Source of the DNA: Pseudomonadota bacterium
GTDB lineage: Bacteria > Pseudomonadota > Gammaproteobacteria > Steroidobacterales > Steroidobacteraceae
DNA length: 6,726 nt
NCBI GenBank assembly: GCA_021808195.1
Contig: JAKBCE010000133.1
Location: 1-6,726 of the forward strand
Reading direction: 5' to 3'
Below the pieces are notes generated by a model that worked only from the letters and a program-made list of their open reading frames with translations, searched no databases and had not been told where the DNA came from. Shown one piece after another: positions 1 through 6,181 of the stretch (position 1 is its first letter; every line of letters begins with the position of its first letter). The translations under genes were made by a program, and so were the position numbers.

Positions 1-1578
1 GCCTTCCACGTAATGGTTCCCGGCGGCGTGCATTCGATTAGAGTGCGGTTCACCATGCTGCTGAACGGAGGTACGAGCCAGCGGGCGACGCCTAACCTTG
101 CCACCATCTGCTGGACACGGGCATTCTTCTATCAGAACGACATCAACTACCACCATTACTACCTGCGCGCGAGCATCATCCTGCCCAAGGGCTGGGGTTA
201 CGGAACGGCACTCACCACGGTGAGCCGGGTGGGGCAGCGCGTGAATTTCGCCGAAGAACCGCTGACCTATGTCGGCGACTCTCCGTTGTTCATGGGCCGC
301 TATTACCGCAAGGTGCAGCTGTGGCATCAGGGCGATGCTCATATGTGGCTCGACATGTTTGCCGATACGCCTCAGGAACTCGACGTCCCGGCCAAGCTGC
401 TGGCCGCCTACAAACGTCTCCCGGACGAGGCGTTCGCGCTGTACGGCTCGCGTCATTGGTACAACTATCACGCGCTGCTGGCGATGTCGAATCACATCAG
501 TTACGACGGCATCGAACACCATCAGTCGAGCGACGATCGCGCGTCGGCCGACTTCATGACGAACCCCGACCAGCAGTTGCTCGGCGGGGATTTGATACCG
601 CACGAGTTTTCACACTCCTGGAATGGAAAATATCGCCGGCCGTGGGATCTGAAGACCGACAACTACCAGATTCCGCAGCGCACGGATCTGCTCTGGGTGT
701 ACGAGGGCATGAATCAGTACCTCGGCGATCTGCTCTCGTTCCGCAGCGGCATCCGCAAGCCGAGCGAATACCCGCAGTACCTCGCCATGATCTACAACCA
801 GATGGCGACCGAGCCGGGCCGTGACACGGAGCCGTTGATCGATCTGACCACTGGCGCACCGTACTTCTACATGACGGCGAACGGTGAATATCCGTCGCTG
901 CGGCGCTCGGCGGGGGATTTCTATACGGAGGGCGAGCTGCTCTGGCTCGATGTCGATACCATCATCCGCACACGGACGGATGGCAAGAAGTCGCTCGATG
1001 ACTTCTGGCATCTGTATTCGGAGCCGAAGCTCACCGGTCCGATCACCAAGCCGTATACCCGGGCGGACATCGAACACATGCTCAATGAGGTGTGCCCGTA
1101 CGACTGGCACGCGTTCTTCCAGCGGCATGTGTACGAGGTGTCGAAGCTGCCGCCGACCGGAGAGCTCGAGCGCTCGGGGTGGCGCCTCGTGTACACCGCC
1201 AAACCGAATCCGTTCATCACGGCGGCACAGAACACCTATCACACGGATTACCAGTGGCTGACCTATGGGTTCAATGTGGGTGGCTCTGGGGCGCTGACTG
1301 ACGTGCGCGAGGGTTCGCCCGCCTGGAATGCGGGTATGGCCCCAGGGATGAAGCTCATCGCAGTCAATGGCCAGAGTTTCTCTGCAGGCGTACTGAAAGA
1401 CGCGCTACGGCAGGCGCAGCACGACCACGTTCCGACGCGATTCACGGTGGCGCAGGACGGTTGGGTCCGGACCCTCGCGGTCGGCTACTTTGGCGGTCCG
1501 CGCTATCCGCACCTGGTGCGGATCCCCGGCACGGTGAATATGCTGGCTCGGATCATGGCGCCGCACGCCGGCCACTGA
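1..1578 (+). CDS. M61-family metallopeptidase with C-terminal PDZ domain (5' truncated by window edge)
   Basis: This is a zinc aminopeptidase of the M61 (glycyl aminopeptidase-like) family. The frame is open from the first base, and the codons before the first ATG (position 13) read AFHV and run into VPGGVHSIRV, which fits the M61 N-terminal beta domain, so the true start is probably upstream. Counting from base 1, residues 168-177 read YDGIEHHQSS, the equivalent of the family's GLEHxxS element. HEFSH at 201-205 followed by WNGKYRRP is the HExxH zinc site. E235 in WVYEG is the expected third ligand. After the helical catalytic region, residues about 420-505 form a PDZ domain with YGFNVGG, a GSPAWNAGM loop and GMKLIAVNG. 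The second position after HEF is Ser rather than the usual aromatic residue (HEFFH or HEYFH). Signal peptide and cell location cannot be seen here. A strong hairpin follows the TGA. The family call is secure; the substrate is unknown. Confidence 0.93.
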   Translation, partial: AFHVMVPGGVHSIRVRFTMLLNGGTSQRATPNLATICWTRAFFYQNDINYHHYYLRASIILPKGWGYGTALTTVSRVGQRVNFAEEPLTYVGDSPLFMGRYYRKVQLWHQGDAHMWLDMFADTPQELDVPAKLLAAYKRLPDEAFALYGSRHWYNYHALLAMSNHISYDGIEHHQSSDDRASADFMTNPDQQLLGGDLIPHEFSHSWNGKYRRPWDLKTDNYQIPQRTDLLWVYEGMNQYLGDLLSFRSGIRKPSEYPQYLAMIYNQMATEPGRDTEPLIDLTTGAPYFYMTANGEYPSLRRSAGDFYTEGELLWLDVDTIIRTRTDGKKSLDDFWHLYSEPKLTGPITKPYTRADIEHMLNEVCPYDWHAFFQRHVYEVSKLPPTGELERSGWRLVYTAKPNPFITAAQNTYHTDYQWLTYGFNVGGSGALTDVREGSPAWNAGMAPGMKLIAVNGQSFSAGVLKDALRQAQHDHVPTRFTVAQDGWVRTLAVGYFGGPRYPHLVRIPGTVNMLARIMAPHAGH

Positions 1579-1595
1579 GGGCGACGAGCAGAAAG

Positions 1596-1625
1596 TAAGC
1601 CCCGGACCGAGAGGTCCGGGGCTTA
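1596..1625. terminator. Perfect 13-bp hairpin after the M61 gene
   Basis: TAAGCCCCGGACC (1596-1608) pairs perfectly with GGTCCGGGGCTTA (1613-1625) around a GAGA tetraloop, 17 nt after the M61 stop. The position and GC-rich stem suggest a transcription terminator. No T-run follows on the + strand. On the minus strand the stem is followed only by CTTTC, so this is not a classical intrinsic terminator. It could act in both directions or protect the mRNA 3' end. Confidence 0.65.
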
Positions 1626-1642
1626 AGTGAGGCTGCACCGCA

Positions 1643-1695
1643 CGAGCGTCAGCTGGGTGCGTCCCTCTTGGCATTGAAGCGAGTATGGACGCTCG
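1643..1695. repeat. 8-bp inverted repeat with 37-nt spacer
   Basis: CGAGCGTC (1643-1650) and GACGCTCG (1688-1695) are exact reverse complements. They lie in a stretch with no credible gene, between the M61 hairpin and the TnpB relic. The pair could be part of a structured transcript or a remnant of a mobile element, or it could be chance. No function is assigned. Confidence 0.35.
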
Positions 1696-1761
1696 CGACC
1701 CCCGTCGTTTCAAGCCATTTGCTCAGCGTCCTGGCATGACGTCAGTGATGACGTTGTGGTT

Positions 1762-1781
1762 GGACGCGTAGCAGGGCGTCC
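1762..1781. repeat. 6-bp stem-loop upstream of the TnpB relic
   Basis: GGACGC (1762-1767) and GCGTCC (1776-1781) form a perfect 6-bp stem with an 8-nt loop. A second small palindrome, TGCTG-AA-CAGCA (1822-1833), lies closer to the tnpB fragment. IS200/IS605 elements carry subterminal hairpins rather than terminal inverted repeats, so these could be remains of a left end. That link is inference only. Confidence 0.3.
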
Positions 1782-1863
1782 GATGGCTGTTGGAAGGGCT
1801 GCGCCGCCCGTAGACTTTTAGTGCTGAACAGCAGTCAATGCCCGCACGGCCGAGCCGACGACC

Positions 1864-1986
1864 TGCGAGCGAGCCTGCCGCCTGCGCTGCCACCCGAGCG
1901 CACGGCAGCAGCGTGTGCTGGGTCGACTTTTCGGCGCTTCGCGCGTCGTGTGGAACTGGGCCGTGGCGCCGTATCGGCTTTTTCAG
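1864..1986 (+). pseudogene. Decayed N-terminal fragment of TnpB / IS200-IS605 OrfB
   Basis: In the frame of codon 1864, the translation contains CRLRCHPSARQQ followed by RLFGASRVVWNWAVA (codons 1876-1968) and then PYRLFQ. This matches the N-terminal helix-turn-helix of IS605 OrfB/TnpB proteins, which usually reads like 'yRlrlyPt.eQ..lL.r.fGa.RfvyNwal'. Only about 40 residues survive. There is no usable ATG in frame, a TGA lies just upstream at 1825-1827, and the RuvC domain is absent. Similarity ends at about 1986, overlapping by 4 nt the stop codon of the minus-strand Lnt-like gene. A substitution such as Cys where Tyr or Phe is expected in 'RLRCHP' also points to decay. In life TnpB is an RNA-guided nuclease encoded by transposons; this relic cannot be active. 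The assignment rests on motif recognition by eye. Confidence 0.55.
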
Positions 1987-3428
1987 CCTGTTGCATTGGG
2001 TTGCGTGCGGCGCAACGCACGAAAGAGTGTCATCAGCGCCCCCAGCAAGGCAAGCCACGCGAACCAGTTGCCGAACCGGAGGTAGGGCGTCGCTGCGTGA
2101 GCCACTGGAACTTCGGCCACGAGAGTCGCGAAGGGCGCGGAATCGCTCATCACTTCGGCGAGAATGCGTCCGCGGTCGTCGCTGATATAGAGGCTGCCAT
2201 ACTTGGCGGCGCGCGCGACACTGAACCCATCCTCAACGCCGCGCATCAGGGCGGCGTGTCCGTGTTCGATCCAGTCGACGCGAAAATCCCAGGCCGGAAC
2301 CAACATCAAGCCGACTCCGGCCTCGCCGTAGCGACGTGAGAGACCGGTGAAATCCATGTCTTTGCAGATTTCGATCCCCCACAGACCCGACGGGCGCTTC
2401 AGGGTGACGAGTCGTCGTCCGGGGGTAAATCGCGACTCGAACGGAACCAGAAGATGTTCCTTGTGGTACTCGCGCACGGGGCCGCCGGGGGAGTAAATTC
2501 GTGCCTCGTTGTACGAGCCGTGCGGCGTATCATCAACCACACCGGCAATGAGGGTCGCATTCATGTGGTTGGCCACTGCCTGCATCCGGGAATCAACGGC
2601 CCGGGATGCGGGTTCCACAATGGTGCCGATCTTTTCCGGAAGAATGACCACCTGCACGCCGCGGGCAGCCAGGGACGCAGTCTGATCGGCGTATGCACCG
2701 ATCAAGTGCGTCGTCTGCTGTCCCGCGCGAACTCGCCGCGCGTCATGGACGACCATGCCGACCTTCACCTGCGGCCCGCTGACGGGAATCGCCAGCCGAA
2801 TGACGCCGAAGATGAGCGCGGCTGCGATGACTGCGAAGCTCGCACCGGCGAGGCGCAGCGCATGGCGGGGGCGGGAGCGATACGTCCGCACGAACAGAGC
2901 AATCGCGGCTGGAAAGAGAAGTACCAGGAAGGTCATTCCCCACGGACCAGTGACGGCTGCAACCTGCAGGAGCGGCAGGAATTTCAGCTGTGAGTACGCT
3001 AGGCTGATCAGGGTGCCGGCGGACGTGGCTCGATTGAAGATGTATTCGAAAGACACCCACAGCGAGGGGAATGCGATCAGCGCGTTCCACGAGTCTCCGC
3101 GTCGTGCAAGAGTCCGAAACATGAGGACCGCAATGGTAAAGGCCAACGCCACCATCGTGAGTTCGGTAACCACGGTCGCGGTGGGCAGGTGGAGCACGTC
3201 GTGCAGGTAGTTCCAGAGGTTCAAGTAACCCGTGAACCAAGCGGAAAGTGCGACGAGCGCGGTTTCCCAGACTGTCGCGCGGTTTGCCACGAGCAGCAGG
3301 GGCAGCGGAGCAAACCACATCAGTGGCCACCATGGATGCAGCCCTGAGCCAAACCAGAGCAAGGTCGCAGAAGTGGCGACCGCCGCAAACCCGAGGCCGA
3401 TGCGCTGTGCGTCACGAACGAATGCCAT
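1983..3428 (-). CDS. Membrane-bound carbon-nitrogen hydrolase related to apolipoprotein N-acyltransferase (non-canonical Lnt-like)
   Basis: This 481-residue protein has the Lnt architecture: hydrophobic segments over about residues 10-210, a periplasmic nitrilase-fold domain (about 220-440), and one C-terminal membrane helix (about 453-470). The triad is E265 (VILPEK), K323 (YHKEHLLVPF) and C355 (GIEICKD). E331, eight residues after K323, corresponds to E343 of E. coli Lnt. The usual CYE motif at the nucleophile is replaced by CKD, the Trp matching E. coli W237 is missing, and WPES is LPEK, so transfer of an acyl chain to lipoproteins is uncertain. It may be a paralogue with another amine or amide substrate. 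I chose the ATG at 3428 because AGAGG (3436-3440) lies 7 nt upstream and because the longer frame to 3599 adds a hydrophilic extension inside tetR. The start overlaps the end of tetR by 17 nt, so the two are probably co-transcribed and translationally coupled. Confidence 0.88.
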   Translation of the reverse strand: MAFVRDAQRIGLGFAAVATSATLLWFGSGLHPWWPLMWFAPLPLLLVANRATVWETALVALSAWFTGYLNLWNYLHDVLHLPTATVVTELTMVALAFTIAVLMFRTLARRGDSWNALIAFPSLWVSFEYIFNRATSAGTLISLAYSQLKFLPLLQVAAVTGPWGMTFLVLLFPAAIALFVRTYRSRPRHALRLAGASFAVIAAALIFGVIRLAIPVSGPQVKVGMVVHDARRVRAGQQTTHLIGAYADQTASLAARGVQVVILPEKIGTIVEPASRAVDSRMQAVANHMNATLIAGVVDDTPHGSYNEARIYSPGGPVREYHKEHLLVPFESRFTPGRRLVTLKRPSGLWGIEICKDMDFTGLSRRYGEAGVGLMLVPAWDFRVDWIEHGHAALMRGVEDGFSVARAAKYGSLYISDDRGRILAEVMSDSAPFATLVAEVPVAHAATPYLRFGNWFAWLALLGALMTLFRALRRTQPNATG

Positions 3429-3996
3429 CGAGGTACCTCTTGAATGCACGGTGATAGAGCGCACGAAATTCGCTGCGGGACAAATCAACGCGCCCGGCAA
3501 GGTACAGCGTGAGTAATCCTTGTCCCATTGCGCCCGTCTCGAAGACGATCTCCCATACATCGTCCTGTCGAAGCTCGCCCTGGGCCATGCCGTCAGCAAT
3601 CAAGTCGGCCGATACGGTGGCCGTAGGTGATAGGCGAGCCCTGAAATCGCTCGGAAATCGCCGCGCACCGTCCCGGGGTCGCAGAAACATCAGCTCGAAG
3701 ACCTTCGGGTTCTCCAACGCATGGTCCAGAAAGACATCGGCAACCTGTAACAGGCGGGACTCGAGGTTGCCGCGCAGACGCAATTTGTGTAGTCGGGTCG
3801 ACAATTCGGTAAAGCCCTGATCTGCCACCGCGTTCAGTAACGCGGTCCGATCGGCGTAGTGCCGATAAATTGCCATCGCCGTGATTCCTACTGCGGCGGC
3901 CACCCGACGCATGCTTAGGCCGTCGGAGCCGTCTTGCTCAACGAGCTGCCTTGCCGCCGAGACGATCCTCTGTGCCGTTGGGCGACTGGAGACCAT
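3412..3996 (-). CDS. TetR/AcrR-family transcriptional regulator
   Basis: This 194-residue protein has a typical TetR N-terminal DNA-binding domain at about residues 8-57. The core reads LSMRRVAAAVGITAMAIYRH, followed by YADRTALLNAV. Its C-terminal half is helical, with DVFLDHALENPKVFELMFL resembling the 'WHG'-type TetR C-terminal domains; ligand and subfamily are not clear. The normal length is about 190-220 residues, so the gene looks complete. The ATG at 3996 sits directly after a TGTATACA palindrome, and no strong SD is visible close to it; GAAG is about 15 nt upstream. It is the first gene of an operon with the Lnt-like enzyme and overlaps that gene's start by 17 nt. By analogy with other TetR operons it probably represses its own promoter and so controls the enzyme; this is inference. 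Confidence 0.93.
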   Translation of the reverse strand: MVSSRPTAQRIVSAARQLVEQDGSDGLSMRRVAAAVGITAMAIYRHYADRTALLNAVADQGFTELSTRLHKLRLRGNLESRLLQVADVFLDHALENPKVFELMFLRPRDGARRFPSDFRARLSPTATVSADLIADGMAQGELRQDDVWEIVFETGAMGQGLLTLYLAGRVDLSRSEFRALYHRAFKRYLDGIRS

Positions 3997-4002
3997 GTAT
4001 AC

Positions 4003-4032
4003 AGCGTAGACTTCGTTCTATGAGTCTGTCAA
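4003..4032 (-). promoter_or_regulatory. Candidate promoter of the tetR-lnt-like operon
   Basis: On the minus strand a consensus -35 TTGACA (4032-4027) is followed after 18 nt by TACGCT (4008-4003), a weak -10 that keeps the TA...T positions. This would start transcription a few nt before the tetR ATG, giving a very short or nearly leaderless message, in keeping with the lack of a strong SD. The -35 is excellent and the -10 is poor, so the exact start site is uncertain. Confidence 0.4.
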
Positions 4033-4046
4033 ATTTGTGTAACAGA
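4008..4046. promoter_or_regulatory. Overlapping palindromes, candidate TetR operator
   Basis: Two inverted repeats overlap the -35 region. AGACT (4008-4012) and AGTCT (4023-4027) are separated by 10 nt. TCTGT (4025-4029) and ACAGA (4042-4046) are separated by 12 nt, and the 22-bp unit matches in 7 of 11 mirrored pairs. TetR proteins usually bind palindromes of this size next to their own promoter. Either could be the operator. The second also overlaps the IS-end-like motif described in the findings. Confidence 0.35.
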
Positions 4047-4583
4047 ACCCTGTGAACCATCGAGGCGGAGTGGAAGGGCCATCAATGAACGGGGTCGAAC
4101 GTCCCGGCAACGACGATGACCTAAAATTGGCGCTTGCGGGTGGGTGCCAGACAGAGCAGATTTCCGGTGACGCTCGACGGCGCGGTTTGAAGTGATGCTC
4201 GAGGCACGTGGCGTCGATCATTTCAAGGATTTTGGAGACCACCGTCCCGTGATGTAAGTGGCGCCGGGCGGATCCGGGCCGTTGAGGCGAGGACAGTTGC
4301 GCTGGGCGCCACGATTGCCGCGGTGCATGAGTGGATTGCAATGCCGGAAGTGCACACAAACCGGCCCACTTCGTGGCCTGCAAAGGCATGTGCAGACGTG
4401 CCTCGACGGGGCTGCTATTCGACATCGCATCTCGTGTCGAGGCGCACGAGATGCGGCGTTTGCGGCATGCCGCCTGCCAGGGTGATAAGGCAGTGATGCG
4501 TGCGCAGCCGTTGGCAGTGACGTCGACTCCGGCACTGACGCCGATCCCGCAGAACGGGCTCGCGCCGTGCTGGCTCGCTCATT
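4047..4583. other. Gene-poor spacer between tetR and the GloVer lipoprotein gene
   Basis: I see no convincing gene in this stretch of about 540 nt. The frames that are open (for example minus 4425-4018 and + 4331-4591) show no domain pattern and are rich in Arg, Pro, Ser and Cys, as expected of chance ORFs in GC-rich DNA. One very short ORF at 4085-4195 (36 codons, starting MNGVERPG) has a GGAAGG 7 nt before its ATG but no recognisable product. No clear terminator for the minus-strand lipoprotein gene was found directly after its stop at 4584. The stretch may be decayed mobile DNA. Confidence 0.5.
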
Positions 4584-6089
4584 TCAATTGATTTCGAAGA
4601 CGGTGCCGGCGTCATTGGCGCCGCCGGACTCCGTCGTTCCATAGAGATTTCCAGCGCTGTCCAGGACCACACCCCCAATTGGGGTTGCCCCATCAGTGGT
4701 GCCGCCGGTAAATGAATGCAGAAGGGTCTCGGTGCCGCTGCTGGTGATTTCGAACACGGTGCCACCGCCGCTCGGACTCGAGCCACCAGTGTCGGTGGTT
4801 CCATAGAAGTTCCCGGCACCGTCTATGCTCAGGCCGCCCATTGGCTCCTCTCCGTCGGTCGGGCCGCCTGCGAAAGAATGCACTGTGAATTCCAAGCTGC
4901 CGCCGCCGGACGGGAGGCCAAACACGGTTCCGCAGCCATTATTGTTTGCGCAAGGCGCGCTGGCATTCGAGGTACCGAAACTACCGTCTTCGGTCGTTCC
5001 ATAGATGGTGTTTCCTTCGACGAGCAGATCTCCCGAAGGATTTGCCCCGTCGGTGGTGCCGCCGGCAAATGAATGCAGAATGAAGTCCGTGCCATTACCG
5101 TTGAGCGTGAACAAGGTGCCCTGACCGAATGCCCCACCACGGGAAGTCGTACCATAGAGGTAGCCGTTCAAGTCCATGGCGAGGGCGGATTGTGGGTTCG
5201 CTCCGTCGGACGTGCCCCCCGCGAAGGAATGCAGAAGGCTTTCCGAGCCGTTGGCGCTGATCTCGAACACCGTGCCGCGGTTCTTCGCTCCACCGTTAGC
5301 AGTCGTTCCGTAGAGGTTGCCGTTATTGTCGATGATCAGGCTGGCAACAGGGTTCGCGCCGTCGCTCGGGCTGCCGGCGAACGAATGCAGAATGGTCTCG
5401 GTACCGTCCTGATGGAGCTCGAACACCGTGCCGAGTCCATGCGCGCCGCCCGCTTCGGTGCTCCCGTAGAGATTTCCAGCGTTGTCGATGACCAGGCCGG
5501 CTACGGGGTTGGCTCCGTCCGCCGTGCCACCGGCGAACGAGTGCAAAATGGTTTCCGTCCCGGTGGCGGTGATCTCGAATATCGTACCGAGGTCGCTCGC
5601 ACCGCCGCGATTGGTCGTTCCATAGAGGTTGCCCGAACGGGTCACGATCAAGCCCGCATTCGGGTCTGCGCCGTCGGTCACGCCGCCCGCAAAAGAATAG
5701 AGAATGCGTTCGGACCCGGTTGCGCAGGACACGGCGACATCCGTCACATTCGAGGAAAGCGTGCCGCTGCCATCGGCAACCGAACAAACGATTCCGGGAG
5801 GATGGGTGGCTACGGTGACGTCGTAGGTGCTGCCTGCAGACTGGGTGGAGCTGAAGGTGAAGTAGTCGTTCGCGTTATAGGCGACAGTCAGCGGTCCACC
5901 GCCGTTGTTCTCGAGCTTGACGCTCTGGTTGTTGGCGAGCCCGGATACCGTGCCACTCACATAACAGGCCGTCGCACAGCCGGAGCGCGACGCTTGCGAC
6001 GCGACGGTGGATCCGCCGCAGGCGGATAGGGACAGCGGCGCTGAAAAGATCAGTAGCGCCAGAATCCTTCCTCCGAGATGCTTCTCCAT
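4584..6089 (-). CDS. Secreted lipoprotein with seven GloVer (TIGR03803-type) tandem repeats
   Basis: This 501-residue protein begins with a lipoprotein signal peptide (hydrophobic 9-21, lipobox LSAC, acylated Cys24). Gly at +2 points to the outer membrane rather than retention in the inner membrane. Residues about 42-123 form a small beta domain (VSGTVSGLANNQSVKLENNG to DVAVSCA) often found before such repeats. From about residue 127 to the end are seven copies of a module of about 52 residues with the pattern LHSFAGG.xDGANP, LIxDxxGNLYGTTxxGGA and GTVFEI. Module 5 has an insert with a Cys pair (C380, C386). Such repeats are known from 'choice-of-anchor' GloVer proteins and probably fold as beta-propeller-like blades. 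Here the anchor is the N-terminal lipid, and the protein ends exactly at a module boundary (GTVFEIN). The role is unknown; surface binding or adhesion is a guess. SD GGGAGGGG (6097-6104) supports the ATG at 6089. Confidence 0.92.
   Translation of the reverse strand: MEKHLGGRILALLIFSAPLSLSACGGSTVASQASRSGCATACYVSGTVSGLANNQSVKLENNGGGPLTVAYNANDYFTFSSTQSAGSTYDVTVATHPPGIVCSVADGSGTLSSNVTDVAVSCATGSERILYSFAGGVTDGADPNAGLIVTRSGNLYGTTNRGGASDLGTIFEITATGTETILHSFAGGTADGANPVAGLVIDNAGNLYGSTEAGGAHGLGTVFELHQDGTETILHSFAGSPSDGANPVASLIIDNNGNLYGTTANGGAKNRGTVFEISANGSESLLHSFAGGTSDGANPQSALAMDLNGYLYGTTSRGGAFGQGTLFTLNGNGTDFILHSFAGGTTDGANPSGDLLVEGNTIYGTTEDGSFGTSNASAPCANNNGCGTVFGLPSGGGSLEFTVHSFAGGPTDGEEPMGGLSIDGAGNFYGTTDTGGSSPSGGGTVFEITSSGTETLLHSFTGGTTDGATPIGGVVLDSAGNLYGTTESGGANDAGTVFEIN
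4600..5720. repeat. Seven tandem DNA repeats of about 156 nt inside the lipoprotein gene
   Basis: The + strand motif gaatgcag or a close variant recurs at 4714, 4876, 5071, 5227, 5383, 5539 and 5695. The spacings are 162, 195, 156, 156, 156 and 156 nt. Each marks the HSFAGG segment of one protein module. The 195-nt unit holds the extra Cys-pair insert of module 5, and the 162-nt unit carries a two-residue insertion. The recurrence reflects internal duplication of one 52-codon unit. End coordinates are approximate. Confidence 0.85.
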
Positions 6090-6096
6090 GGCCCGT

Positions 6097-6104
6097 CCCC
6101 TCCC
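6097..6104 (-). promoter_or_regulatory. Ribosome binding site of the lipoprotein gene
   Basis: On the minus strand GGGAGGGG lies with its GGAGG core 9 nt before the ATG at 6089. This is the best SD in the window and fixes the start that yields the lipoprotein signal. Confidence 0.75.
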
Positions 6105-6151
6105 TGCCTTTTTAACTCAGCAAATCAATCGCCGGAGCCAACAGCGCTCGG

Positions 6152-6181
6152 ACTATGCGCGCGATCAACGTCACGCGTCAA
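6152..6181 (-). promoter_or_regulatory. Candidate sigma70-like promoter of the lipoprotein gene
   Basis: On the minus strand TTGACG (6181-6176, 5 of 6 consensus bases) is separated by 18 nt from CATAGT (6157-6152, 4 of 6). Transcription would begin near 6145 and give a leader of about 55 nt with the strong SD at its end. No operator or riboswitch-like structure was recognised in the leader. Confidence 0.45.

Noticed and set aside
1968..1983. GCCG-TAT-CGGC followed by five T on the + strand, terminator-like
   Set aside because: The stem is only 4 bp with a 3-nt loop, there is no functional gene on that strand to terminate, and it falls within the TnpB relic frame.
1821..2339. + strand ORF of 172 codons across the end of the Lnt-like gene
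   Set aside because: Most of it is antisense to the well-supported Lnt-like gene, and its frame is not the one carrying the TnpB similarity.
3429..3599. Longer N-terminus for the Lnt-like protein, starting at 3599
   Set aside because: The extra 57 residues are hydrophilic, overlap tetR and lack family similarity. The ATG at 3428 has AGAGG 7 nt upstream and starts directly before the first membrane segment.
4085..4195. 36-codon + strand ORF (MNGVERPG...) with an SD-like GGAAGG
   Set aside because: It is too short and lacks any recognisable domain; the SD match alone is weak support.
4018..4425. 135-codon minus-strand ORF containing MIDAT, reminiscent of IS5-family transposases
   Set aside because: Only a few residues agree, the following sequence does not continue the transposase pattern, and composition looks like a chance ORF in GC-rich DNA.
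4600..5720. Regularly spaced repeats suggesting a CRISPR array
   Set aside because: The units are about 156 nt, imperfect and in frame with a protein; they encode GloVer modules, not direct repeats with unique spacers.
5073..6029. 318-codon ORF on the + strand
   Set aside because: It lies wholly antisense to the GloVer lipoprotein gene. Its internal repetition mirrors the 156-nt DNA repeats, and it has no signal, domain or SD of its own.
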